A DNA stretch of 64,000 bases, taken from Natranaeroarchaeum sulfidigenes. Its GTDB lineage: Archaea; Halobacteriota; Halobacteria; Halobacteriales; Natronoarchaeaceae. How positions within the stretch are numbered: the stretch's first letter is position 1; every line of letters starts with the position of its first letter. This document shows positions 42,896-50,933 of this stretch, piece after piece. Below the pieces are notes generated by a model. That model saw only the letters and a program-made list of their open reading frames with translations. It searched no databases and had not been told where the DNA came from. The stretch is taken from NCBI RefSeq assembly GCF_017094485.1, contig NZ_CP064786.1, forward strand, positions 620,001-684,000, in the 5' to 3' direction. A program made the position numbers and the translations under genes.

Positions 42896-43306
42896 TCAGA
42901 CGTCAAAGACCACGTAGGCGTACCACTCCCCCTTACGCGCTTCGACGACCATCTCCGAGTAGGTGACCGCTTTGACCTCCCGAGCGGTCACGGCGGACAG
43001 GGGAATGCCCCGCGCGGAGCCCTCGAGCGTCCACTCCCCGTCGCATTCGGCGATGGTTGCCTCGTTATCGACCGGCAGGACTGACCGGACGTCCCGTTCG
43101 TAGATGAGTTCGTCGAGATACTCGAACAGGAGCGCTTCCCGACTCTCGGCAGTGACGGAGAGATCGAACCGATCGCCGTCTTCGGGTACCGACTCACACA
43201 TCGCCGCGGCCAACCCGTCAGCAACTGCCGCCGCGACGGCGGCGAACGTCTCACCCGTCGCCTCGACCGCGATGTCGGCCGTGTGCTCACGCAGTTCGTA
43301 GCTCAC
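42896..43306 (-). CDS. archease, activator of the RNA ligase RtcB
   Basis: A 136-residue protein: SYELREHTADIAVEATGETFAAVAAAVADGLAAAM, then LLFEYLDELIYERDV and the C-terminal TAREVKAVTYSEMVVEARKG. The HTADIA motif with the conserved aspartate is diagnostic. Archease stimulates guanylylation of RtcB in tRNA splicing. A GTG start at 43306 gives the family-typical N-terminus; the ATG at 43387 would add 27 non-conserved residues. It is divergent from the GNAT gene. Confidence 0.9.
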   Translation of the reverse strand: MSYELREHTADIAVEATGETFAAVAAAVADGLAAAMCESVPEDGDRFDLSVTAESREALLFEYLDELIYERDVRSVLPVDNEATIAECDGEWTLEGSARGIPLSAVTAREVKAVTYSEMVVEARKGEWYAYVVFDV

Positions 43307-43407
43307 GACCGAACCGACGGGAGCGGCGACCGTGAATACCCCGGTTTCTCGCTGGGCGTGGCGATCTGCCGGTGGAATTATATTCACGTCCCCGTTACGT
43401 AGCGACA

Positions 43408-43887
43408 GTGAGCGTCAACGTCGATTCGCGCGTCGTTGCCCCCGGCGACGACGAACTTATGGGTGATGCCTGGCGACTTAAAGAGCGGATCCGCAGCGAA
43501 GAGGGTGTGCTCAAACAGCGACGCGGCTTCTTCACCGACGCATACCGGCGCTCGACGGTCCACGTCTTCCTCGCCGGTGATGAACTCGTCGGCTTCGCGA
43601 CGGTCCGACGTGACGGCTACATCCTGTTTCTCGCCGTCTCCCCCGATTTCCGCGGTGAGGGCTTCGGCGAACGTCTCGTCGCCCGCGTCGCCGACGAACA
43701 CGGGTCGGTAACCTGCCACGCCCGTGCGACTAACGAGGACGCACTCAAGTTCTACGAGTCGCTCGGCTTCGAGATCAAACGTCGTATCGAGAACTATTAC
43801 GAGGATGGCGGCGACGCCTACTATCTCAAACTCGGCGACAGCGAAAGTATCACGAAACGGCTGAGCGAACTCGTCAGGCGGCGCTAA
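43408..43887 (+). CDS. GNAT-family N-acetyltransferase
   Basis: A 159-residue GNAT domain protein. The acetyl-CoA loop is seen in FLAVSPDFRGEGFGERLVARV (the R/Q-x-x-G-x-G/A pattern), followed by the beta bulge HARATNEDALKFYESLGFEI and YYEDGGDAYYL. The RimI-like C-terminus suggests a protein N-terminal acetylase, but a small-molecule substrate is possible. The GTG start at 43408 is preferred because an AT-rich box (AATTATATTC, near 43376-43385) lies about 27 nt upstream. The next gene starts 2 nt after its stop. Confidence 0.83.
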   Translation: MSVNVDSRVVAPGDDELMGDAWRLKERIRSEEGVLKQRRGFFTDAYRRSTVHVFLAGDELVGFATVRRDGYILFLAVSPDFRGEGFGERLVARVADEHGSVTCHARATNEDALKFYESLGFEIKRRIENYYEDGGDAYYLKLGDSESITKRLSELVRRR

Positions 43888-43888
43888 T

Positions 43889-45523
43889 ATGGTGTTGCCC
43901 TCGTGGGCGCTCGGCGGGTCGCTCGTTTTCGTCTTCGCAATTGCGCTGGGAGCGGTCGTCTATCTCGACCGGCCGGGCGGTCGGTGGGGTCGTCGTGTCC
44001 GATCACGCCTCCTGCTCGGGATTCCATGGGGAACGCTCGTCTCCATCATCTTTGTCCTCTCGGTCTACCTGTTCTTGCAGGACGGCCTCTCGAACTGGTC
44101 CGATCCGCTGGTGATTCCCTACCGGTCGTGGTCGTACTTCTATCCCACCGGCTGGCTTACCTCCGGCTTTGCCCACGCCAGTCCCGGCCACATCATCGGG
44201 AACCTCACCAGCGCCATCGTTCTGGCACCGATCGCGGAGTACGCGTGGGGGCATTTTCCGGACGAGCGTGGCACCCAGTCGTTCGGTTCGTGGCAAACGA
44301 ATCCGTGGATCCGCGCATTTCTCGTCTTTCCGGCGGTCGTTTTGCTAGTCGGTCTCGCCACGAGCCTGTTCGCGCTCGGTCCAGTCATCGGCTTTTCGGG
44401 CGTCGTCTTCGCCTTCGCCGGGTTTGCGATCGTCCACTATCCGATCGTGACGATTGTCGGGATCCTCGTCTCGCGAGTCGCCGGGACGGTCCTCCAGGGA
44501 TTGCTCGATCCGATCGTCGTGGCGACGACATCTCCGAGCGCGCCGTCAGCACCCTCGTGGGCAACGATCGCGATTCAGGGTCACGCGCTTGGGTTCCTGC
44601 TCGGAATCGTCCTCGGGCTGTTCGTGCTCTACCGTCGGGACAGACGCCCGAATGCCGCCCGACTGCTCGGGGCGACGGTGATCTTCGGCGTCGTGCAGGG
44701 GTTACATCTGGTCTACTGGTTCCGCGGCGGCGGCGAGTACGTGCTCTTTCGTGGCCCCGGCGTCGCACTGGTAGTCATCCTCGCGTTGCTCGTCACGCTC
44801 GCGGTGACAGCCTCCGAGCGGCGGTTCGTGCGCTCGACGACACGCCGCGGTGTCGCCCTCACGCTCGTGATCCTCGCGGTCGCCGCGCTCGCTGGTCCCG
44901 CCATCATCCCCAACCTCGCGGTCGTCGAGAACGCGGATCTGGGTGAGGACGCGGTGACCGTGGAGGACTATCAGATCACCTACGACGAGGAGGTCCTAAA
45001 CGAGATGGTGTACGTCGGCGAGATCGAACTGTTCGGTGAGAGTACGGCTGTGAACACCAGCGGCGTGATCGTCACCAGCGAGGATCGCGAGATCTGGATG
45101 ACCCATACCTCGAAGCAGGGGCTCGAATTCAGGGGATCGACCGAGGTCAAAGTTGGCGGGCCGGGCTGGAGCGAGACGGTTCCCGTGGAACGAACGGGCT
45201 GGACTCCGACCGGCAACGAGAGCGTCTATCAGGTGGCAGTTGGCGAGGAGGAGCGATCCGTGTTCGCCTCGGAGGAAAAGCGCGCCTCCCCTCGAATCGA
45301 CGGGCGAAGTGTCTCGGTCGTCCCCGGGGACGGTGAGTTCACCCTCGTCGTCGCGGAGGGAGACAACGAGCTCGGTCGCACGGAGCTACCGGCCGAAAAC
45401 GAGACCGTAGATGCTGGAGGGCTCACCTTCGAGCGCGATCAGGCTGCTGATCGGACGGTGATCGTCGCCGAACGCGGCGACACGAGCGTCGAGGTCGCCC
45501 GCGCGGAACGTCACGGCTTCTAG
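43889..45523 (+). CDS. rhomboid family intramembrane serine protease with extracytoplasmic C-terminal domain
   Basis: A 544-residue protein. The rhomboid core carries HIIGNLTS (oxyanion asparagine), the catalytic serine in GFSGVVFAFAGF and the histidine in IQGHALGFLLG. Eight or so transmembrane helices end near residue 345. The last 200 residues are a hydrophilic beta-rich domain (VENADLGEDAVTVEDYQITYDEE to VARAERHGF) likely outside the cell, an unusual addition. It follows the GNAT gene by 2 nt, and its stop overlaps that of the convergent methyltransferase by 4 nt (CTAG). Confidence 0.88.
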   Translation: MVLPSWALGGSLVFVFAIALGAVVYLDRPGGRWGRRVRSRLLLGIPWGTLVSIIFVLSVYLFLQDGLSNWSDPLVIPYRSWSYFYPTGWLTSGFAHASPGHIIGNLTSAIVLAPIAEYAWGHFPDERGTQSFGSWQTNPWIRAFLVFPAVVLLVGLATSLFALGPVIGFSGVVFAFAGFAIVHYPIVTIVGILVSRVAGTVLQGLLDPIVVATTSPSAPSAPSWATIAIQGHALGFLLGIVLGLFVLYRRDRRPNAARLLGATVIFGVVQGLHLVYWFRGGGEYVLFRGPGVALVVILALLVTLAVTASERRFVRSTTRRGVALTLVILAVAALAGPAIIPNLAVVENADLGEDAVTVEDYQITYDEEVLNEMVYVGEIELFGESTAVNTSGVIVTSEDREIWMTHTSKQGLEFRGSTEVKVGGPGWSETVPVERTGWTPTGNESVYQVAVGEEERSVFASEEKRASPRIDGRSVSVVPGDGEFTLVVAEGDNELGRTELPAENETVDAGGLTFERDQAADRTVIVAERGDTSVEVARAERHGF

Positions 45524-46140
45524 TCCCACTCGGTCCGGAACACTTCGGCGTCGACGACGTGTCGGTCCTCGCGATGGAACTCGAACTGTCGGTCGAGGTC
45601 GAGTTCGGCGCGGAACGCCCGCGTCACCTCGCCACCGTTGTCGGCAGCAAAAGCCTCGACGAACTCCTGACTGTCGGCGTTGTGAATCGAGTACGAGACA
45701 GAAGCGACCTCGCTCGCCGTCCGGAGGAACGCGCGATCCGCGTGTTCGTTCCCGTCCTGTGCGCCAAAGGGCGGGTTCATCAGTACGACGGCATCTTCGA
45801 TACAGAGGGGCGCACGGGTCGCGTCGGCGTGCACCCAGCCGATGTCCGTGGTCGTACCGACGCGGCGTTCGTTCTGCCGGGCAGTAGCGAGCGCCCCGCG
45901 ATCAATATCGACGCCGATCGCTCGCTTCGGACCGCGAAGCGCCGCACCAAGCACGAGCATCCCCGTCCCCGTCCCGAGGTCGAGTACGGTCCGACCGTCG
46001 ACGTCGCCCTGCAGGTCCGCTATGTGAACCAGATGCGCAGCCAGATCGGGCGGCGTCCTGTACTGCTCCAGCTCCACCGACGGATCGTCGAATCCTCCCA
46101 CGACACCGAGTTGCTGGGCGAGCTGTCGTTTCGTGCTCAT
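45520..46140 (-). CDS. METTL5-like N6-adenine-type methyltransferase
   Basis: A 206-residue class I methyltransferase. Seen: EQYRTPPDLAAHLVHIA before the SAM loop VLDLGTGTGMLVLGAAL, the acidic GVDID, then the catalytic NPPFG motif typical of N6-adenine (or N4-cytosine/protein) methylation, and FLRTASEVASVSYSIHN. Archaeal METTL5-like enzymes may modify 16S/18S-type rRNA; the target here is unproven. The ATG at 46140 gives the usual MSTKRQLAQQL start, though an AT-rich promoter near 46240-46260 allows a longer leader. Confidence 0.85.
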   Translation of the reverse strand: MSTKRQLAQQLGVVGGFDDPSVELEQYRTPPDLAAHLVHIADLQGDVDGRTVLDLGTGTGMLVLGAALRGPKRAIGVDIDRGALATARQNERRVGTTTDIGWVHADATRAPLCIEDAVVLMNPPFGAQDGNEHADRAFLRTASEVASVSYSIHNADSQEFVEAFAADNGGEVTRAFRAELDLDRQFEFHREDRHVVDAEVFRTEWD

Positions 46141-46366
46141 CGGTAACTCACCCCGGTAGCTTCCGGCACCGTGACTGTCGACTGATACCGCACTGCGGCG
46201 GCCCCACTGCCCGAGGACGACTGATACATGCGTGATAGACATACACAATAGGAATACAAAAACATGATGAATGCTCTATAGTAATAATCTTGCCGGCAGA
46301 GGCGGATCTATCGACTGGAATGCACTCGGAAAAATAGTTAAGTTGATGCCCTTCTTCGACATCGAT

Positions 46367-46534
46367 ATGGACTGTCCACGCTGCTCTGCGACGCTGAAAA
46401 CCTACACTCTGGAGGGGCATCAGGCGGAGGTCTGTGAGTCATGTGGCTATGCTGGGGTTGCTGTAGACCACGCGAGCGAACCCGAGGAGTTCGAGACCTG
46501 GCAGGACGCAATGGCCAGATTCCGCGGAGAGTAG
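46367..46534 (+). CDS. small zf-TFIIB-like zinc-ribbon protein
   Basis: A 55-residue protein: MDCPRCSATLKTYTLEGHQAEVCESCGYAGVAVDH. Two CxxC knuckles (CPRC and CESC) 20 residues apart form a TFIIB-type ribbon, and the tail FETWQDAMARFRG is amphipathic. A TATA-like AAAATAGTTAAG (46331-46342) fits this ATG best; an ATG at 46346 would add MPFFDID. Such ribbons are widespread in haloarchaea, with unknown partners. It is convergent with a decayed kinase fragment. Confidence 0.75.
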   Translation: MDCPRCSATLKTYTLEGHQAEVCESCGYAGVAVDHASEPEEFETWQDAMARFRGE

Positions 46535-46538
46535 ACTC

Positions 46539-46664
46539 TCAAGTACTTATTTCGAAGCGCGCACCCGTTTCATTCTCTTTCGCGTCGTCAACCCTCATCG
46601 TCCAGCCGTGGACTTCCGCCAGCGTCTCGACGATGGTTGTGGAGGGCCGTACAAAACCTTCTCG
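46539..46664 (-). pseudogene. remnant of a histidine kinase C-terminus
   Basis: Reading on the minus strand, about 40 codons before a TGA (46539-46541) give TIVETLAEVHGWTMRVDDAK followed by ENETGARFEIST. This matches the last part of the HATPase domain in haloarchaeal sensor kinases, where GFGLTIVETIAEAHGWTV-type sequence ends the protein. Upstream of it the expected G-F-G-L motif is decayed (EGFVRPST), and an in-frame TAG follows a few codons earlier. No start or kinase body is present. It lies directly downstream of the actin-homologue gene. Confidence 0.6.
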
Positions 46665-46685
46665 CAGTCGCTATCTGCACTTCGT

Positions 46686-46696
46686 CGAAAAAATAT
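46686..46696 (-). terminator. T-rich terminator of the actin-homologue gene
   Basis: The minus strand has ATATTTTTTCG about 14-20 nt after the stop codon at 46709, a plausible intrinsic poly-T terminator. Confidence 0.4.
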
Positions 46697-46708
46697 CGCC
46701 GGGTCGCG

Positions 46709-47737
46709 TTACTCGTCTGCGGCCGCGGCTTCTTCTTCCTCGCCACCGGCTGCCGGCGCTTCCTCGTCGGAGCGGGCGGCAACGAGGCCACCGCGTGCGA
46801 CGCTGTACAGCGGCTCGTTGGCGTGGCTGACGCCGCTGATCGAGAACGGGATGTTCGCGTCCTGCAGGTGGTCGCGGAACAGATCCTCGAAGCCGTCGGG
46901 GCTGGAGGTGCCGCCAGTGACGACGACCGGGACGTCCAGACCTTCTTCGACGTCCTCCTCATCGACTTCCTTGACGATCAGGTCGATGACGTAATCCAGC
47001 AGGTTCTCGTAATAGATGCTGAGTGCGCCCTCGACGCCGCCGACATCGGTCGTGAAGTCTAGCTCGAAGTCGTCTTCTTTGATCGAGGTGACCTTGTCGA
47101 CCGGCGTCCCCGTCGCCTGTGCGGCCTGTTCGTCGACCCAGTCGCCACCGCGGGCGACGGAGAACTTCATGACCGGCACCGCGTAGTAGGCCAGACAGAC
47201 GTTGGTCATCCCGGCACCGAAGCTGATACCGAGTCCCGTAAAGTCGTTGTCCGCGAGTTCGCTGTAGATGACCGCCATCCCCTCGTTGATGGGCTCGGCG
47301 TCGTAGCCCATGTCGCTGATGAAGGATTCGAGGGTCTTCTGGTGATACAGCGTCGACAGATCCGAGTCGATCGGATCCGCGGGCGAGGAGAAATACAGCT
47401 TCTCGCCGGGATGGTTCGGCTCGCCGACGACCTGTTCGATGATGAGTTTCATCATCGGGATCGCCGACTTCTCGTCGCTTGAGAGGATGCCGTGTTGCAT
47501 CGGACGCCGCGTCTCGCGGTTGAAAATGTTCGCGAAATTGAGTGCGTCGTCGCCGACGACGTAGACCTTGTCGTCCTTGCGGATGTGGAGGACTTCGCTT
47601 CGCGAGAGCATCTGCTCGGCCATATCCGAGTAGTCGATCTCGACGAACGAGTTACGCTGTTGCACGAAGACGGTGTCGTTACCATCCTGCTGTGCCGACA
47701 GGATGTTCATTGTGCCGACGTCTAGGCCTTTCGCCAT
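46709..47737 (-). CDS. actin/MreB-superfamily ATPase, salactin-like
   Basis: A 342-residue actin-fold protein. Phosphate loop 1 is [12 protein letters not shown], phosphate loop 2 is [14 protein letters not shown], and the adenosine motif is [17 protein letters not shown]. The C-terminus is an acidic low-complexity tail (about 20 residues of E, A, G). It closely resembles, from memory, salactin of Halobacterium salinarum, which forms dynamically unstable filaments growing from the cell poles; that identification needs an alignment. The start at 47737 gives [11 protein letters not shown]; a minus-strand TATA lies about 29 nt upstream. It is preceded by a membrane-protein gene on the same strand. 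Confidence 0.85.
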   Translation of the reverse strand: MAKGLDVGTMNILSAQQDGNDTVFVQQRNSFVEIDYSDMAEQMLSRSEVLHIRKDDKVYVVGDDALNFANIFNRETRRPMQHGILSSDEKSAIPMMKLIIEQVVGEPNHPGEKLYFSSPADPIDSDLSTLYHQKTLESFISDMGYDAEPINEGMAVIYSELADNDFTGLGISFGAGMTNVCLAYYAVPVMKFSVARGGDWVDEQAAQATGTPVDKVTSIKEDDFELDFTTDVGGVEGALSIYYENLLDYVIDLIVKEVDEEDVEEGLDVPVVVTGGTSSPDGFEDLFRDHLQDANIPFSISGVSHANEPLYSVARGGLVAARSDEEAPAAGGEEEEAAAADE

Positions 47738-47762
47738 ATACGATACAAGTCCGCCCCCATAC

Positions 47763-47809
47763 AATAAAACTATGTGAAATATTTACAGAACTTTCTGGCG
47801 AGTAAATAT
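47763..47809. promoter_or_regulatory. salactin-gene promoter and adjacent inverted repeat
   Basis: The minus-strand TTTTATTG (about 47762-47769) is 28 nt before the ATG at 47737. An inverted repeat ATATTTAC-N15-GTAAATAT spans 47779-47809 just upstream and may be an operator or the terminator hairpin of the preceding gene. Confidence 0.4.
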
Positions 47810-47829
47810 AACCGAGTCGACGAGAGCGA

Positions 47830-48747
47830 TCAGTTGCGTCCGACGAGTCCACGAAGCCGGTCGAGCAGCCCGATATCACCGAGTACACTGTCGGCGCTGT
47901 CGGCCGCCTGCTCTTCCTGTCGGCGCTGTCGGAGCTCGTTGAGCTTCGTGGTCTGGTCGTCGACCGTCGACGAGGAAGTTGCAGTCTTGGTATCACCGCC
48001 TTTGAGGGCTTTGAGTCCGCTGACCTGTGCGTCGACACCACCACTCTGTCTGGTCGTTTCCGCTTCCACATCGACGTTTGCCGCCTCGAAGCTATCCTCG
48101 GTGCTGAACGAGAGCCGTTTCGACTCGTGTTTTTCGACGCCACCCCACGACATCTCGACGCCCTCCATTGCAGCTTCGATGTCCTGTTCGATCTCCGCCT
48201 CGCTGATGGACTCCGCTTCGTCGTCCTCTTCGATCCCCTCGATCTCGGACGGGTGTGGTTTTGCCCGCTCCAGCTGGTGGGCCACCAGTGCGGCACCGGT
48301 CGCGGCTGCAACCACTGCCAGTCCGACGCCGTACGTGCCGAGAATTGCGAGCATCGTCGACGCGCCGAACTCGGCCCACTGGCTGGGGTAGTACCACGAG
48401 AAGGCGGCCGTGGCAACGACGGTAACCAGGACACCGCCTGCGGACGCAATAACTGCCTTCTGTTTGACTGGCAACAAGACGTCAATGCCGAGCAACAACA
48501 CCGGCAGGGAGAGTAACGCGGCGACGAACGCGACGTTGGCGAAGACGAAATACGAACCCTCGCGATAGCCGAAGGCCGCGACCCCGGTGACGAACGTGAT
48601 CGCCGCGATCACGGCGAGAGCGACACCGATAAAGAACAGCCCGAAGCCGAGGTAAACGTCCGTCTGCGTGTCCGGTTCGCCGATGTACTGCTCGTATAGC
48701 TCGAACAGCCTGTTGTCGGGCAGGCCGTCGGAGTCGTCCTGGCTCAT
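47830..48747 (-). CDS. haloarchaeal membrane protein with long acidic cytoplasmic tail, upstream of the actin homologue
   Basis: A 305-residue protein. After a short N-terminal helix (NRLFELYEQYIGEPDTQTDV) come four to five hydrophobic segments (for example FGLFFIGVALAVIAAITFVTGV and GVLVTVVATAAFSWYY) up to about residue 160. The remaining 145 residues are a charged tail with SEAEIEQDIEAAMEGVEMSWGGVEKHESK and a basic end LNELRQRRQEEQA, closing with LLDRLRGLVGRN. No family function is known to me. It is 92 nt upstream of the salactin-like gene on the same strand and could be a membrane partner; this is inference. Confidence 0.7.
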   Translation of the reverse strand: MSQDDSDGLPDNRLFELYEQYIGEPDTQTDVYLGFGLFFIGVALAVIAAITFVTGVAAFGYREGSYFVFANVAFVAALLSLPVLLLGIDVLLPVKQKAVIASAGGVLVTVVATAAFSWYYPSQWAEFGASTMLAILGTYGVGLAVVAAATGAALVAHQLERAKPHPSEIEGIEEDDEAESISEAEIEQDIEAAMEGVEMSWGGVEKHESKRLSFSTEDSFEAANVDVEAETTRQSGGVDAQVSGLKALKGGDTKTATSSSTVDDQTTKLNELRQRRQEEQAADSADSVLGDIGLLDRLRGLVGRN

Positions 48748-48843
48748 TGGCGACGTTTTCTTACCGCATACTCATGACTGTTCCCCTAATTATTTCATAT
48801 TTGACCAGTGTGGAGAGAGGCCGGGGTGGCAGAACCAGGGCGC

Positions 48844-49041
48844 TTACTCCCACTGTTCCGGCGCGACGCCCATCCCGCGGACAATAGACGGATAGAGGAT
48901 CCCGATGGCGACGGCAATACTGAGGCCGAGCCAGAACGGAACGTCCTCGCTCACCAGTTCGAGTCCACCGAGAACGGCGAAGATAGCGACGAGCAAGATC
49001 GCGTAGTGTAAAAGCGCATACAGCGTACTATCTCGGTCCAT
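48844..49041 (-). CDS. small two-span membrane protein
   Basis: A 65-residue protein with two hydrophobic helices (LLHYAILLVAIFAVLGGLEL and FWLGLSIAVAIGILYPSIV) separated by a short loop SEDVP. N-terminal residues MDRDSTLY and the C-terminal GVAPEQWE are polar. It resembles small conserved haloarchaeal membrane proteins of unknown role. A minus-strand TATTATCC element about 27 nt upstream of the ATG supports the start. It lies between the membrane protein at 47830-48747 and dph2. Confidence 0.7.
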   Translation of the reverse strand: MDRDSTLYALLHYAILLVAIFAVLGGLELVSEDVPFWLGLSIAVAIGILYPSIVRGMGVAPEQWE

Positions 49042-49109
49042 GAAAGCGGGTACTCATCGGGGGATAATAACGGTACTGACGGCGCCGCTGCCGGGGCCGA
49101 CCGCCGATA

Positions 49110-50159
49110 CTACCAGGTGCCGTGGAAGGTATCGAAACTCAGCTCGTTGAGGGGCTTGTTCCCGACGGCGATCTGGTACTCACCGGGCGTGAGCATCGGC
49201 TTGTGGAACTGCGGCCCGTCGTCGGTCGTAATCCGGGGACAGCCGGTGTTGACGTATGCGTCGAAACCGAAGTTTCGCAGACGGTCCGGTGTTACCTCGT
49301 CCATGGTGATCAGATACGCGTTGTCGTTGCTGTCGAGGATCTTCTCGGCGATCTCCATCCGGCCCTGTCCGATCTTGGTACAGAAGATCACACCGAACGT
49401 CTCGGCGTCCATTGCCTTGTGGACCGTCGCGTAGCGCTGTTTCATGAACTTCTCCGTGTCGGCGATCGTCACGACGTTGTTGACCGGATCGGCGATGATG
49501 ACGTTCTTGTCGGGGTGTTCCATCGCCAGTCCGAGCGGGTGGAACTTGCCGCCGCCGACGTAGAGGATCTGGTCGGCGTCGACGTCCGCCGAGGCGTAGT
49601 TACAGCCGAGCACCTGCCCCTCGTGGGTCAGTCGCTCGTCACCGCGACGAGTGTGGACCTCGTACCCGCGCTCTTCGAGCCAGTCGGCCATGTCCCCGAA
49701 GCGGTTCATGTGCTGGGCGGTCGTCACGAGGCCCACGTCGGGATCGTCGTCGGGGTCTGCCAGTTCTGCCTTGGCTTCCTCCATGATCGGCATGACATCG
49801 ACGTTCGAGAAGAGCGGCACGTAGATGATCTTCTCTGACTCCTTCATCGGGCTGTGTCCGAAGTGGACGAACACGTCAGTTCGGCGCATCATGAACGTGT
49901 CCAGATCGCAGGCTCCGTAACAGGGCTGACCCGAGAGCATGATCGTCACGTCGTCATCGAGGAGTTCGCGCAGGTCATCGGCGACGTCCGGCCCACGGCG
50001 TTTGAGTCCTTCGGGGAACTGCAGACCCACCTTGCTCGCGTCGCGTTCCTCGACTGCCTCGACGATCCGGTCGAGTTCGTAATCCCACTCTCGGTCGTGC
50101 TTGAGGGACATGCCGGTGTTCCGGAGGTCCCCGTCGCTGTACTCCGTCTGCTCGTTCAT
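49110..50159 (-). CDS. dph2: 2-(3-amino-3-carboxypropyl)histidine synthase Dph2 (diphthamide biosynthesis)
   Basis: A 349-residue non-canonical radical-SAM enzyme. Three cysteines expected to hold the 4Fe-4S cluster are seen in GQPCYGACDLD, VLGCNYASA and VNTGCPRIT, one in each of three repeated domains. It transfers the aminocarboxypropyl group of SAM to the target histidine of elongation factor 2. The start at 50159 (MNEQTEYSDGD) is chosen, as the longer frame has a non-conserved leader. The esterase gene starts divergently 117 nt away. Confidence 0.92.
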   Translation of the reverse strand: MNEQTEYSDGDLRNTGMSLKHDREWDYELDRIVEAVEERDASKVGLQFPEGLKRRGPDVADDLRELLDDDVTIMLSGQPCYGACDLDTFMMRRTDVFVHFGHSPMKESEKIIYVPLFSNVDVMPIMEEAKAELADPDDDPDVGLVTTAQHMNRFGDMADWLEERGYEVHTRRGDERLTHEGQVLGCNYASADVDADQILYVGGGKFHPLGLAMEHPDKNVIIADPVNNVVTIADTEKFMKQRYATVHKAMDAETFGVIFCTKIGQGRMEIAEKILDSNDNAYLITMDEVTPDRLRNFGFDAYVNTGCPRITTDDGPQFHKPMLTPGEYQIAVGNKPLNELSFDTFHGTW

Positions 50160-50276
50160 TGTCCGTCGTAGCGGTCTGGGACGTATAACGTCGGCGTTTG
50201 CCCAACCGCCGTGATAGTCGGCCACATCCTCGCCTCTTTCAGGAACTTCAAGCCGCTCGGAACACTGTATGCATTC

Positions 50277-50933
50277 ATGCCAGAGACTCCGGCGCTACCG
50301 CTCGAACATCGAACGATCGCCGCCGATGGAGAGGGGCCGCATCCTGCTGTCGTCGTTCTCCACGGTCGCGGTGCAAACGAAACCGACCTCCTGCCGATTG
50401 CACAGCGACTCCCTGACGAGCTGTTCGTCCTCAGTCTCCGTGCGCCAGATCCGCTCCAGGGCGGGTACACCTGGTACGAACTCGACCTCTCGGGCGGCGG
50501 CCTCCACCAGAGCCAGCCACATCCCGAGCAGTTCCGTCGGAGCCTCGATCTGATCGAGGAGTCGATCGACGCCGCAATCGAGGAATACGACCTCGACGAC
50601 GACCGGGTCGGCCTGCTGGGCTTCAGTCAGGGCGGGATCACGAGCCTCTCCTTGCTTCTCGAAGCTCCCACGGCGTACGACTGGGTCGCTGCACTCCACT
50701 GTTACCTGCCCGACTCACACGCCGACCTAACTCCCGACGGGATCGAGAACGTACCGGTCTTCATCGCGGGCGGGAGTCAGGATCAGATCATCCCATCGGG
50801 GCGGACCAACGCTGCTGCGACACGATTGAGCGAACTCGGCGCTCCGGTGACATCGAGAACATATAACACTGGACACGGGATCGGGCCGGACGAACACGCC
50901 GACCTTATCGAGTGGGTCACCGAACAGGTCTAG
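50277..50933 (+). CDS. phospholipase/carboxylesterase family alpha/beta hydrolase
   Basis: A 218-residue alpha/beta hydrolase. Seen: VVVLHGRGANETDLLPIAQRL (oxyanion region), the nucleophile in LLGFSQGGITSLSLL, aspartate in GGSQDQIIPSGR and histidine in YNTGHGIGPDEH. It fits the COG0400 carboxylesterase group that cleaves short acyl esters. The ATG at 50277 is the first giving the family start; earlier in-frame codons are not conserved. Its stop overlaps the convergent lipoprotein gene by 4 nt (CTAG). Confidence 0.85.
   Translation: MPETPALPLEHRTIAADGEGPHPAVVVLHGRGANETDLLPIAQRLPDELFVLSLRAPDPLQGGYTWYELDLSGGGLHQSQPHPEQFRRSLDLIEESIDAAIEEYDLDDDRVGLLGFSQGGITSLSLLLEAPTAYDWVAALHCYLPDSHADLTPDGIENVPVFIAGGSQDQIIPSGRTNAAATRLSELGAPVTSRTYNTGHGIGPDEHADLIEWVTEQV

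Noticed and set aside
46441-46830. Plus-strand open frame after the zinc-ribbon gene
   Set aside because: It is antisense to the kinase remnant and to the end of the actin-homologue gene; no protein-like features.
48805-48850. tRNA-like stretch with GGCCGGGGTGGCAGAACCAGGGCG
   Set aside because: No complete cloverleaf, T-loop or matching acceptor stem can be drawn.
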